From assembly GCF_003286085.1 (NCBI RefSeq), contig NW_020825289.1, positions 10,044,001 to 10,108,000 of the forward strand: 64,000 nucleotides of DNA. The letters are read 5' to 3'. Below, in pieces: positions 1 through 12,553 of this stretch. A model generated the notes under the pieces. The model did no database searches. It worked only from the letters and a program-made list of their open reading frames with translations, and had not been told where the DNA came from. This DNA comes from Drosophila persimilis (Eukaryota; Arthropoda; Insecta; Diptera; Drosophilidae). How positions within the stretch are numbered: position 1 is the first letter of the stretch; the number at the start of each line of letters is the position of its first letter. A program made the position numbers and the translations under genes.

Positions 1-3000
1 AACATGATGACTTTCGATAGATAGATAGATAAATAGGTGGAAAACAGCTCCAAAAAATTGTGGATACCAATACCTTTTCACTTTTTTGACAGAGTAATAG
101 GTAAATGTCTGAAACAAACTGGATCGCCGCACACCGGCTTTTACTTACTTACGGGCGACTAGATCCATGATTCCAGACAAAAATATATTGGTTTATGGGA
201 TCAGGAATGTACTCCCACGAGTGCTAAATAATTCTGGGACCCCTGTATACGTGTATACGGTTTGTGTGTGTGTGTGTGTGTTTGTAACCTGTGCATGTGC
301 TGTCGCTATAATTAAGACCGACGGCAAAGGCGACGCCAGCGTCGACAGCGACAGCGCGTACTAGCCGCCATTTTCATTTTACGATAACGGCTTTCACCTA
401 CTTGTTTCCCATTGCGCGAATGCATGCACTCGTATCCTGCCCCCACCCCCCACTACCACTCTGCGACCATGCGTCACCACTAATAGAATTTCGGGCTTTA
501 TTTTGATGCGTGCCGCTCTTTAATGAGGAAAACATTGGGAGGAATTTTCAAATTCACCGTTTTATGTACCGCTCTCTTTCTCTGCCAAAATTATCATTTA
601 AATTGCAGAGCGTGTGCACACGCATTACACATTCTCTTAGAATATCCCTCTTCTCCGACGGCCAGGACCAAGCATGCCAAAGTGTGCGTCGAAAGTTCAT
701 ACAAGTTTTAAGGTCATAACCAACAAACAAAAAACGCAGAACAGAGAGAAATATGTAAACTGAATGCATAAATTTAATGAGAATCGAGCGGTTGGACAGC
801 CCTCGTCATAAGGCGTAATGGGGACAGCGTACAGCTGGCACAGGACAGGCGACAGGAGGCGGTGCGGGGTGTCAGTGTCAGAGTTTGAGCTGCTGATAAG
901 CATGTCTCTATAGACAGGCGAGTACTCTCAATTATCCGCTAAGTACACTCTGAGTCAACGCCAGCTGCTAACTAAATTCATTTGCCTGAGTGCGACTTCA
1001 GCCTGAGAGGAGGAGGCAGTTACAAAATATTTTAATGATAACTTTGGAATATATATATACAATAGTAAGAGTATCTCCCAGTTTGCAAGACAAAAAACAA
1101 ACTTCTTTTCCGTATGTTTTCTTGGCCAAAGTGGAAATCTTTACTGCAGAACTTTGATACAATTGGGCACTTTTCAGATTAAAAGCAACTTAAGGGGATT
1201 TGATTTGTTCATTGCTTGGTGGATAAAGTTGAAAATGAATCTTGAGTTCAGGTCTCTAAGGTTCTGGCACCCTCAAAGCTCTCTCCACCACCAAAAAAAA
1301 AAAAACCAATCAACACTTGTAAAGCTGTGGAGCTGATTGGCCGTCAGCGTTGCCTTTCTTGTCCCATCAAAGCTCTTGCTCCTTCAGTTCGACCACAAAG
1401 CGTTCGTCCTTTCTATACAAGTATTTGATGGTCAATTCTCCCCATCGGTTGCCCATAAAATTTGTTCGGGTTCGATGTTTTCAGAATATACCAGGCCTTT
1501 GTTTCACTTGAATGTCTTGTTCCAGAGTGAATGTTAGAAGCCGTAGCTGTTGTTGTTGGCTCCCCAAATAACCCAAAAAGTTGCCCAAACGTGTATCATC
1601 ACAACAGGTTGAATGGGCCTTCTATTGTAGTGTGTTTCCATCAGAATCGGGGAAGGCAAATACACGCATGGCGCAAATTGAATTGTCTGTTTGGCAGAGG
1701 AATATGGGATTATGGCTCCGAAAACGAGCTATGTATCATGAGGACTAGCAGTGGATCGGGGCGGGTAGTTGTGTGTGGCGTATGCGCAATGCCAATTAAA
1801 AACTGAAAGCCGTGCCCCAAAAAGTATGCTTTACATTCGCTGGTATTCCGCTAATGAATATTGAATCGAATAAAAGCTTAATTGTGATTGAACAAAGCGC
1901 ACAGCACAATATAATTAATGGTAATTCAGATCATCCGTATACAAAAACATATGAAAATGCGAGAATATACAAATTTATGTGCATATTTTTACCATTGGCC
2001 ATTAATGCCATTTCTGATTTATTACAGCTCCTCACCACAGTCCAGCTGTACGGAGAAAGTACCGCAATAACAGCGGCGGGGCATAATTAACGACAAAAGC
2101 GGAAACAAACAAAACAAATCAGAAAAGAGAAGAGAGAGAGAGGAAAACGGAAGGAGAACGGTAAAGGGACCAATCAAAGCGCAACAAGAGCGTTTGAACG
2201 ACTAAAATGTTTCCTAAATGGTTTGGCAGCTATGCCAAAATTGTTAACAAAATCAAATAAATGCGACAAGAACAAAAGGACGAGAGCGAGAGAGAGAGCG
2301 GGAAGCACCGGAAAAACCGAGCAGTGGGTGAAGCAGGCGGCGACGACAGGTGGCCGGTTGTTGCGCCCCCAGCCCTACCGCCAACCATCAGAGCGAGCCC
2401 TCCGTCGCCGTCTCATTGAATGAATTTCGTGAAAGGGGAGCCGAGCAACATTCCCTCCAGCGATTGCCCAAAAAAACCGAAACTCCCGCACTTTGGGGGC
2501 TAGAGCCACCATCCAAATCAGCGGCTGTCAGACAGAAAGTCGCTTTTTATTGATTTTTATAAAGTCGAGCCAGGAGCAGCAGCAACAGCAACAGCAGCAG
2601 AGAATAATAACGCAAGCCGCAGAAACAACAAAATAAAGAGTCAAACGCAATGTGAATAATTCCCCAGTTGAACAGGAACGAGCAAGCACGACACAGAAAC
2701 AGCTAGCGGCAAGGAACCGTTGGAATATTCCCTAGCTCTCTCGCACTCGCACTCGCAATCGAACTCTTGCCCTGCTCCTATTGCTCACCTCCCACCATCT
2801 GCCAGCTCGCTCCCTCTGTCACACTATCGAAACGTTCATCAAATGCGATTCGATGACGCTTCAGCAGAGTCAGAGGCACAGACAAAGAACGACGGAGACC
2901 GAGACCCACCCCAGAGCTCCATAAAATGTGTTATAAAAATATACACGCATAAATACCACTCACTCTCTCTTTGTCTTGGGAAAAAGGGCATAAATATCAG

Positions 3001-3373
3001 AACGAGCAAGGCGCTGGTAGAGGAAACAACAGCCAGATGCAAATGTCATTGGCAAAGTCAATTAGAAGAGTAGCCGGCCACAAACTGAGGATAACTTCAG
3101 GCGAAACTAAGCAAGTGTCACACAAGCGTGTCTCTGTGTGTGTGTGTGTGTGCGTGACAAAGCAAGACTGATTTTTATGTTTAGTTAGATTATTTTTAAA
3201 ATAAATCAACTATACTGCAAACCAAAGGCAAGAGAACCGCAGCAACAGCAACAGCAAGCGGAAACCTTAGCAAAGAGGAAAACAGGAAGAGCAAGAGGAA
3301 TCCCCCCACAAAGCAGAAACAAAAGCAACAGCAGAGACCCAGCGACAGCCACAGAACAGAATCATACGCAACC
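1..3373. other. Non-coding upstream region of the FNDC-like gene
   Basis: I see no convincing gene here. The open frames are short, lack splice context and overlap simple sequence. There is a (TG)n run at 263-280 and another near 3134-3152, purine-rich GAGA stretches around 2110-2160 and 2280-2300, and CAG/CAA-rich sequence at 2575-2600 and 3240-3350 that looks like a fly 5' leader. The leader and promoter of the gene starting at 3374 must lie in the right part of this stretch, but I could not fix a start site. A TATA-like TTTTTATAAAG lies near 2556. Confidence 0.5.
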
Positions 3374-6300
3374 ATGCTGGTACTCATAGCCGTGTTGTTT
3401 GTTAATGCCTGCCTGGCAGGTGAGTACAAGAAATATATCTCAATTTTAATTCAATTCCATGTTTAAGTCTAAGTTCTGTTTAAGAGTAGAACAAGTGTAC
3501 AACAATTTAGGGCAATCTTGTAGTGAGTTATTCTTTTATGCGTGGGGACAGGTGTAAATGTTACTTACTTTCATTTGGCATAAACAGGGAGGGACGAAAT
3601 GGTTCAATGCTCATTGATCGAGCTTCTTTGTGCACTTTCAACTAAGGTGTATTTATATAAGATGACGCATTGCCACACAGAAATCCCTAGAGTAGTGGTG
3701 TAGAAACCCCCTTGCTTGCAACGATCAGGGTTTTTATTTTTCCCACTGCAAGCCATAAAGTAGAAGTTCATATTACTCAAGTTTCTCAATAAAACTTAAG
3801 CTTATCTGATTATCCCATTCCTGAGGCACATAAACTTAGCTGCGCAGTTGTGGTGCCTCGCATTCACATCATTTACAACGATAATCACATAATAACAAGC
3901 AATTATTATTGTAATAGGCACCATTCCCGCTACGCCGGAGAACATAACCGTAACCTTTCTGACGCCCACTGCGGTCCGGGTGTCGTGGCAAACGCAAATC
4001 GACCTGAAGGCACATCCCATCGAGAAGTACGTCGTGACGTACAAGCCGACGGACGACAGGTAGGTACCACTAACAAAGCAAGAACTCAATCTACCCACTT
4101 GACTAGGCTAAATAACGCCAGAGTACACTTCAAATGTAACTGACGCGCTGACGGTGCAGGGGCAGAGCCGAAGAGGCGGCAAGTCAAGTGCATTTATGCA
4201 GGGAACAAGTAAAATATGTATTTTGTATGCAATTGACAGGCGGGCCGGGCGGGACAGGCCGCGGAGTGAGCCGGAGGCGGAGGCGGAGGTGGCAGCGGTC
4301 AGTCAAGAGCTGTGTGTGCGTGTGCAAGTGTGTAAGTGTGTTACTTTGCGTGTTTGTGTGTGTGTCTGTGTGGCATTTGGCCATGAGCTAAATAACGGCC
4401 CAAGTAAACCAACAGAGAAAGAAAAACCAAAGAAAAACAAAATAGGAAAGTTAAGGCCAATTTGACCGCGAATGCAGGCCAAAAAGAAAAACAAAAGCCG
4501 CGTGTACTTGTAGCAAAGTTATTTAAAACAAAAGCCAACAAAGGAACTGACTAGAAGGAGCACCGAAAAGGGGAGTTAGCCGTAGAGCAAGTACATACAG
4601 TATATATGTATTTAATGTGTGTTTATGTGTAAAGAGTAGAGCGAACATTTCTTTGAGACTTTGTTGCTGTGTGCCATTTAACTTGCTCTCGTGCTCTCGT
4701 GCTCTCAGTCGTACGAATGCAATATTTTCGATGATTTACCGTAATAATTTTGCTCAACTGCAGCTGTCTTGCCTTCCCTCCACTCCTCCCGCATCGCCAT
4801 CACCATGCACTCATCGCCGCTCTCACACCATCTCTCACACTTGCTGCTCCCTTGCTGATTGCTGTTGCTGTTGCTGCTTCTCATCGCCTGCGTGGCGCTA
4901 GGCACACACAGTGAAACAGTTAGAAAGAGAGAGAGAGAGAGAGAGTGGTGGATTGCCGGAATGGGCTGCATATTTCGACTACAAACTAAGCACTTCCGCT
5001 CCGACTAGTGCTCACAGAATGGGAATGCTGGGCTTTAGCACCGTTTGGTGGCTCGCATGCCGTGTAATAACTTAAGTGCTCGACTTTTTCACTTTTTGAC
5101 TGCTGCAGTCCGCACAGTCCGCGCAGTCCAGGAGCCAAGCTGTGTTCTTTTGTTGTTTTTCAATTTAACGGCTCACATTGCGTGTGTGTGTGTGTGCAAG
5201 CGTGTTTTTTTGTCTCTTACTGCCGTCCATTCCAATGCCAAAGCATTGATGTTGTTGTAGTTATTGCCCCACTGCTGTTCTTCCATAAAGTTCACGCCTA
5301 TGTCAAAAATTGTACTACAAAAACTAGGACTTTATTTTGGCTTCTTGTTCCACTGGTCATTATTTATAAGTGAGTTTGTTTTTAATTTTTGTGTTTCTTT
5401 CGTATCGATTTTTGGTGTATTACCCACTTCCGTCAGTCAGCCAGGCATTATGGTGGGCCGGGCCGGGCCGGGCCGTTGCGGTGCGGTGTACTATTCGTTG
5501 TTAGTTCTATCTTCCTGTCGTTTTTCGAGTAAATTGTGGCCGTGAATAATGTATGATTAGTATGTACATAGACACGTTGACGGTGAGTCGACGGATCCGG
5601 GCTCTGGTTTTGGCCCTGGTTCTGCCCCTGGCTCTAGCTCGAGTCGAGTGGCGCACTCAACTTTTGTCCTAGACATTTTTCCACCAACACACTCGTGCGG
5701 CGACTTTTACCTTTCCCCAACACTCGACGAAATAATCAAGTCGAATATTATATGTTGGAATGTTGTCATTTTTGATGTTTCAGAACTTATTAAGCCATTT
5801 CTCTCAGTGTCCCATACATGCTCCAAATTACTAAGTGGTTTTATGAAATTCTTGACGAACAATGGGTCCTGTGAGAGGCAAAGGTTCGAGTTGAGTTCAA
5901 TATGTCCAAGCATGTCAAGCACCATCAATAACAATAATAATTAATAACAATTACTGTCCCACCGAAGGAGGTACTGGGGGGTCTGGGGCAGACAGTTGGA
6001 GAACACCAATCAATAAATAGCCCTGTGCCCTAGATTATATTCATTTATCGTTATCAATTCCTTTAGAGCCAATTTGACATTATTAAAATTGAAATGTCAA
6101 GGACCAGGCCCACATAAAAGTGCTTCAGGTACACATACACGTAGCTTTTGTGGCACGTCAAAGCAGATAAGGCATGTGCGCCTCCCCCCTACTGTCTCTC
6201 CGATGACCACATACATTTTTCCCGTATAAGCCATACAAGTCCATGGCAACATGGACAGAAACGGAGAACATACTATATGTACCTGCCATAAACCTGATTT

Positions 6301-9300
6301 GTACGTGGTTCACATAGTCTACGACACTATTACTCGTGTTGCAGAGGAAATCCTAAACCTAATCCCTGTATCCATTATCTTTCCATAGAAGTTTTTTGTC
6401 TTGGGAACGTCCGGGATAAGCAGATATCCTTCATTAGACATTGATGGAACTGTCCCAAGGGGCGTATGCGGAATTTTCATTGAATTTCGAATTCCATGCA
6501 AATAGGAAAAGCCCTCAAAGTCATGTTGTTCTAGGAAAACTCAACTAAAAATTCTGACTAGAGGGACAGCAGACCTCCGATGTCACCACTCCACCCACAG
6601 AAGCAGAAGGAACATCCGGCCTAGAGTAAAGTTTGGGAGCGTGCACTTTGTACATCATAAGTTATTTAATAAGAACAGAACAGCAATTCCTTTCCCCCAC
6701 ATATCGGAAAGCCACTGTGGAGTTCCAGAAATGGACAGGGATCGGGGCGAACGACTCATTCGAATGGGATTCACTGGCCTGTAAACTGATTATTTATTAA
6801 TAAAACCAGAAAAAATAAATACATATGAAAATTGAAACATAAAAAGAAATTCATACGCGAGTAAATATTTTGTGCACCTTTGCGAAAGCTCACAAAACTT
6901 GGCCAGAGCCCAAGCCGGCAGTAAAAAGGTAATGGCCAACGAGTGAGAGGCGAGGAAGGAAAAGCTAAGCAAAGAACATCATGAAATTGAGAAAACTCCT
7001 TCGTGCTGCTGCTGCTGCTGCTGCTGGAAATTCACGTGCATTTCTAATGCCATTTAAGGACAAGCAAAGGGTACGGGATCCGCCCAGAACAGAATTGAAG
7101 CCATGGCGTGTGCTTAAATTGTGGATAATAAGCGACTTCCACACACAGCGACTAGCGAGCGGAAGGGGGAGGATTAAACTTGATTTGCCCCAGGCGTCGC
7201 CACATGCTGAATTATAGCTGGGAAACTTTAGACAACGCCTGGCCATGCCACATATGGCTGATGTTTGCATAAAACGGCCCAATTTCCATTTGCCCGGGGG
7301 CCTCGAGTCTATTAGCTGTGTGGCAATGTATGCGACACGTGTGCAAAGCCAGTGGAGCCAGCCGCCCAGAATCTCGAATCAATTATGTGTGTATTTAGCC
7401 CCTGGACGGAGGTAATTCATTAATTTATAATGAGCCAACAGTACGGGTTAAGAGATGAATATCTGCTTAAAATGGTATCAGCCGAATAAGCAGCTTACTC
7501 GTACAGAGACATTTTCATCGGCCTGAAGATGATGCCTTTCTGACTAATGGTCAAACGGATATGGCCTCCTTTAGCTTTTGGCACTAGATCGATCTCTAGC
7601 TTCAGGATTCCCATTAAATATATTTCTGTATTTAATTGGTCGGCTGTTGGTGTCCCTTCGGTGTCCTGGCTTTTAACATTAATGTTTACTTGTACGAGTA
7701 TGGCGCTGTTTTTGTTTTGTCTGAAATCGGAACAAGCGAAATGCGGGCAACTTCTGTTTGGTCTTTAGTTCCTCTGGGTGCCATTGCGATGGAAATGTAC
7801 TGGTGTTGTATATATGTGTACGGATACGGGTGTGGAGTGGATATGGAGTGGAGTATGTATGAATAATGAATCATTTGTCAGACTGTTGTGGCGGCGGCCA
7901 TAGTAATGGGAGACAAAGCCGAGATCTGGCCACTTTTCCAGGCCACGCACTTGCAGGGCGGCGAGTGGAGGGCAGGATAATTTAGAAGGCAGGCAACAGC
8001 TCGGCTCTGGTGTGTAATGTGAGCTCTCTCGATTGGCAAAATCTAGGACATGTGGGGTATTCTGTTCTGGCGGAAAGTGACAAAGTGAAATATTGGCCAA
8101 TGCTGTAATTACGCACACGTACCGGCCTCATATATCACGCCTGGATTTGTTGTAGTTGGTCAATTAGCAGCAAAAAGACACACACGCATACTCGTACAGA
8201 ATGCACTATCCTACCGCACCGTTCACCGCCCCGTCCCTTAGTTGCCATTCGAGAGTGGTAATTGAATTAATTTAAGTTACAGGGTTGTACAGGACGTTGC
8301 CGGTAGCAGCGAGGCTATCGTTCTGGATCGGCTATTGCCCAGCACACAGTACTCTCTGGTCGTGACGGCCATCTGGCAGGGCAAGAAGTATCGCAGCCGT
8401 GGCCAAATCAAGTTCCGGACCCTGGGTGAGTATCTTATAGATTCAATCGGCACACAAATAGATAAAAACGGGTTATTTCCGCCTGCAGATCTGCCAAGGA
8501 ACACCACAGAGCAGGACTTTCCGCCTGGCATCTTTGGGAACGGCAATGGCAATGCCAGCGGCCGGAACGCAACGGGAAACGGAAGCATCTTTGGCGACGA
8601 TGTGACCTCCACGGCCACCAACACACTGACGCACAGCACGACCCGAGAGTTGCCCACTGTAAGATCAGCAAAAGAAAGAGTTTTAGTATATAATCGCATA
8701 AAATCGATTTATAAACAGATACGCGGTGTGGAAATCGGCATTGTGCTGATCGTGCTGATGGTGTGGGCCGGCGCCATAGCTCTGTTCTTCAACCGATGGG
8801 GCAAGATCCGGATGCTGCTGCCCTACCAGCCGGACTACAAGCACGAACAGCTGAAGGTGCCGGGCACGGGGGTGTGCAGCGCCGGCGGCTGCAATGGCCA
8901 GCACTCGCATCAGGTACGCATCCACGGAATTTCGCCACACCAGACGGGGGCATGGTTGGGGATGGTTGTGTGTACGTGTGGGATTCCCCCGGAGATTCGA
9001 GTCGCTCGCGTCTTGTTGTGGATTCCATCATATTCGCGAAGAACTTATCTATGTTTCATTTCTGTTATGCTTCATTTTTAGAACCTACACCCCGATTTCT
9101 TTGTCAAGGTATTCAAAACTAACAAATTCTTCAAACTACTTGCAATATGTATGAACCAAAAATATTTTTGCATTTAATTAGCTTTTTTCTATGCATCAAA
9201 CTCAAGTAAACATTTGACTCTTATTGAACTACGTACACCGTTTCCTTTTATCTCGTGCACTCGCCCGCCCGCCCGCCCGCTCCCCAGCAAACAATTCAAT

Positions 9301-12300
9301 TCAACCAGAAAAACTGTTCGTGGAGTTTGTCTATCCCCTGACCTGACCCTGACCCTGACCCTGATCTCCTACTTTAGAACGCTTTCTCCCAACCACCACC
9401 ATAATTGAAAACCAAGAAGATAGCCAGCAGACTTTATAGACTGCTGTATAGTGGCCCTTTCCAGATTATTCTTATGATTTGCTTAAAAGGAATGGCACCT
9501 GCTACCTGCTAGTTTCGTATTGATTTTGGCTTTTTTAACCGCAGAGAACTGACCCTAGTCTCAACACTTATCGATTCCGTGCGACGAAAGAAGGCCGCGG
9601 ATACATAATCTTAGCTTTAGATTCCACTTAGATTCGTTGAGCCCAGGTCGGGTCGCCCTAGGCATCCTGCAATACCCAGAGCCCAGAACACTTCAATCTT
9701 TGACTCGTCTTATCCACACATTCCCTAGATCTACTACTATACATATTTATTGCATTTAGCGGTTTTGGTTTTGGTTTTGAGCTTTGCTGTTCAGGTTCGA
9801 GCTTTCCAATGAAATCACTGACAAAACGTTCCTTACTTTCACTTCGCTCTCGCCCGCCCTGCCCTGCCGACACTGCTCGTGCCGCCTGCCGCCTTCTTTT
9901 GGTTTTTCTGGGTATTGCTCTCACGGCAGTGCCTGCCCCGCTGCGAGGGCTGCGGACTGTTCGATCGCTGCTTCCAGTATCCGCGACGGGAGCTGGAGCG
10001 CGACTGCGGCTGTCAGTTCGCCCTGCTGCACAAGGCGGATGTCGAGAGCTAGCAACCAGCGCACCGCGAAGCGGCCTCCTCGGCAGTAAGTGCTGCGGCC
10101 AGCCACGGCCATGGCCACAATCATGGAACGCCCATCAACACGTATGTCCGGGGACCCAGCGTCGACAATCAGTCGATTGTGGGGGCCAGTGTGCTGCAGA
10201 ATGTGGACAGCCTGGACAGCCACACCGCGCCGGAGGAGCCCGATGTCGATGCCGATGCCGATGAGGGGTTGGCCAAGGAGAACGAGAACCAGCATCTGCT
10301 GCAACGGGAGAGGGAAAGGGACCTGCTGTCCGCTCCTCCCCAGCGCATCCTGCCACTGCAGGCGGGAGCCAGCAAACAGCGGAAGTTCGCCCAGCAGCGT
10401 AGCATATTGAAGAACTCGCAGGAGCGGACCTTTGTGGAGGAGAACGATGTACTCGAGGCCAAGAAGCAGCTGATCCTGCGTCGCCGACGCCTCTTAAGCC
10501 ACTACCGACAGTACGATCAGTGGCGCCGGAGGCAGTTCAGCTACGATCCCAGCTACTTTCGCCCGCCTCCGGCACTGCCTCGAACGCTGGCATGCGCTGA
10601 TTACAATGCAGCCGGCTTCGGCCCAGTCGGCATGGGCCAGAGCATGGGAGCCAGTGGGCCAACCAGCTGTTCGTCCTCCATCAACGCAGGACGACGGCGG
10701 CGCCAGTACCGGCGACAGTACTCTTGTGCCGATCGCAGTCGGGAGGGCTCGCGCGACGTCAGCCGCAGCTCATCCCGCCTGCAGTTGCAGAAGTACCAGA
10801 GTATGGTGGCCAGCGACACCATACGCACCGATTCGTCCGTGCTCATCCACAGCAACTACAGCGAGCCGGCCAGCGTAAGTCGTTCCCACACAAACAGCTT
10901 GGTGCACGGATTTTGTTTCGAAATGCAAATACAAATTCAAATTCAGATTGCAGCAAGAACCGTTTCGCTCGTTTCGATAACGATCTCGATAATTGCACGA
11001 TCGACTTGCACCCGTGTGTGTGTTTGCCGTCGCTTTGAGTCAGCGCCAAGCACCAACTGCCACCAATCGCACCTGCAACCAAACACACCAACACACATGC
11101 AACAAACACAAACACCTGTACAGAAGAACAGTTATCAATTGTAGCAATGAAATGGATCTGATCCTGGCGCCGCACACTTCCTCACCTCTCTCACAGCATA
11201 CGTAGACACCATCGCAATCGCAAACGCAATCGCCACAGCATCTGCATTTCCTGGCTTCGTAAAAGTATCTTTGTAGTTGTTAGGTAGAGGCGTCGCCGCC
11301 ACCGCTCCCACGCTTTTCGCTTGCTCTTGTTGTTGTTGTTGTTGTTGCTGTTGCTGGCTGTAGGACTCTGAAGGTCTGAAGGTCAGTTGTTCGAGTGGCA
11401 GACGGCCGTGTGAGGACGACCGGTGTCCAGGCTTATGTTTCTGTGTTCTGAGTGTGTAAATCCTTTTCCCCGATTGCCGAGCGAGACTGTGACACTTTCT
11501 CCTCTCTACTCTTTCCTATCTCTCTGTCTGTTTCTTTCTGTGCGTTCCTCCGCTCTCCTTTGGTGGCGCAGTTCGACAGCAGTGACTGTGCCAACGCAGA
11601 CCCACCGTTGCACTGCAATAGCCGCGTAAGAACCTTGAGCAGAACCAGCGGACCACCCTGTCGAGGCCCTTACTGACACTCTTTCCATTGCAGCACATCC
11701 ACATGCTGGCCGAGGAGCACTCCACATCCATATCGGAGCGCTGCACACGGAGTCGCATCAATTCGGCCATATTCGTGTCGTCGGAGGGTCGCGGATTCGA
11801 CTCGATTGAGTTCCTGCGCCGCCACGGCTCCCAGAGTGTGCTTTGCCGGAAGGCCAAGAGTGCGGAGAACATCACGGACAATGGCAGAAAGGTAACTATA
11901 CGAAACTATTCGAAGTCAATTCTAAGGTCCTTCTTGTCCTGTAGAAGAGCCTCCGGCAGTGGCGAACCGATGACGACGCCGACAAGCATCAGAATCTGTC
12001 ACAAGACAGCAACGACATCGAGCTGAGGGAGTGCGTAACCGGAGGAGAACTGCTCCGTCTCCCGGTGATCCACGACGCCAAGCCATCGGGCACAGCTGTG
12101 ACAAGCCTATTAGCCCGCTCGGCTGCCATCACCACGGCCAACATGATTGTGGGCAGCATTTCGCTTGAGGCGCCGCCTCCGTACATGCAGGACGACGACG
12201 CCGATACGCATTCGACCGCTGCTCTGATTCACAGCGACGCCGCTGCCGTTGTGCACGAATCGCATGACTCGGCGGAGACGGTGGAGGAGCTGGTACATGT

Positions 12301-12553
12301 ACCGCTGCTGGCCAGTGCCCACGCCACTGCCACAGTTTCCGCCTCATCCTCGCCCAGCTTTGCCATCGAGGCCAAGCCACGAGTTCTGGTGCACCAGCGC
12401 TCGTCGACAGCCTCCTCATCGCCGCATAGCAGCCCCAAGAACCTGGGATTGGGGCTGAAGATAATCAAGCCGATGATCAGCGCCGTGCCAATGGTTTCCG
12501 TTTCGGGGCCTTCGCCGCCCATTGAGAAGCCGCCGCTGGCGGAGTGCTTGTAA
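3374..12553 (+). CDS. FNDC4/FNDC5-like single-pass membrane protein with one FN3 domain; TAG readthrough extension
   Basis: Exons read from splice sites and phase: 3374-3419, 3918-4059, 8283-8425, 8489-8658, 8719-8913, 9930-10874, 11572-11625, 11694-11891, 11945-12553. Seen: signal peptide (residues 1-15), one FN3 domain (about 17-110, with the SW, YVVTYKP and LLPSTQYSLVVTA strands), a linker with N-glycosylation sequons, a membrane helix (about 173-191, IVLIVLMVWAGAIALFF), a basic stretch, then a short six-Cys region (233-272). A TAG follows residue 272; beyond it the frame stays open for 560 codons to TAA at 12551-12553. The tail is Ser/Ala/His-rich with Arg-rich patches and a PPPY motif. 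The order signal-FN3-linker-TM and the MVWAGAIALF core match vertebrate FNDC4/5 as I recall them (FMWAGVIALF), so I infer a cell-surface protein whose ectodomain could be shed. Poly(A) signals at 13887-13892 and 14005-14010. Confidence 0.8.
4060..8282 (+). other. Long intron inside the FN3 domain
   Basis: This 4.2-kb intron has donor AG|GTAGGT and acceptor TTACAG|G, and splits an Arg codon in phase 2. It holds simple sequence: GT-rich DNA at 4316-4375, (GA)n at 4925-4945, a GGGCC run at 5457-5474 and a (CTG)n run at 7006-7025. I see no nested gene. The open frames here have neither splice context nor plausible composition. Confidence 0.7.
8426..8488 (+). other. 63-nt intron, multiple of three, no in-frame stop
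   Basis: Donor G|GTGAGT and acceptor CCTGCAG|AT. If it is kept, translation continues in frame for 21 codons between the FN3 domain and the glycosylated linker. Spliced, the Leu-Asp-Leu-Pro junction forms. Its AT content is higher than that of the flanking exons, so I read it as an intron. Confidence 0.65.
8659..8718 (+). other. 60-nt intron, multiple of three, no in-frame stop
   Basis: Donor ACT|GTAAGA and acceptor ATAAACAG|ATACGC. It lies just before the membrane helix. Retention would add 20 residues, many of them basic, next to the helix. The AT-rich body and canonical ends favour removal in most transcripts. Confidence 0.65.
9082..9108 (+). CDS. Possible 27-nt cassette microexon (NLHPDFFVK)
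   Basis: Within the intron between 8913 and 9930, CATTTTTAG is followed by nine codons, NLHPDFFVK, and then G|GTATTC. The segment is phase 0 at both ends, so it could be included without disturbing the downstream frame. It would insert a hydrophobic-acidic patch between the juxtamembrane region and the Cys-rich segment. The evidence is splice consensus and phase only. Confidence 0.35.
9545..9631 (+). CDS. Possible alternative terminal exon
   Basis: GGCTTTTTTAACCGCAG is a good acceptor. After it, phase 0 gives 28 codons containing PSLNTYRFRATKEGRGY and then TAG at 9629-9631. Joined to the exon ending at 8913, or to the 27-nt microexon, it would give a short-tailed membrane isoform. No AATAAA follows closely, which weighs against it. 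Confidence 0.3.
   Translation, partial: RTDPSLNTYRFRATKEGRGYIILALDST
10050..10052 (+). promoter_or_regulatory. In-frame TAG stop, candidate readthrough site (context AGC TAG CAA)
   Basis: The stop follows codon 272 of the FNDC-like gene and is followed by C (TAG CAA), a base known to favour readthrough. The same frame then stays open to 10874 without ATG near its start and continues in phase through three introns to 12553. The first in-frame ATG after the stop lies near 10630, so a separate downstream gene does not explain the coding character of 10053-10630. Confidence 0.65.

Noticed and set aside
10050-10052. The TAG read as proof of a pseudogene
   Set aside because: The frame on both sides is open and coding-like, with all downstream splice phases preserved. 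A decayed gene would show further damage.
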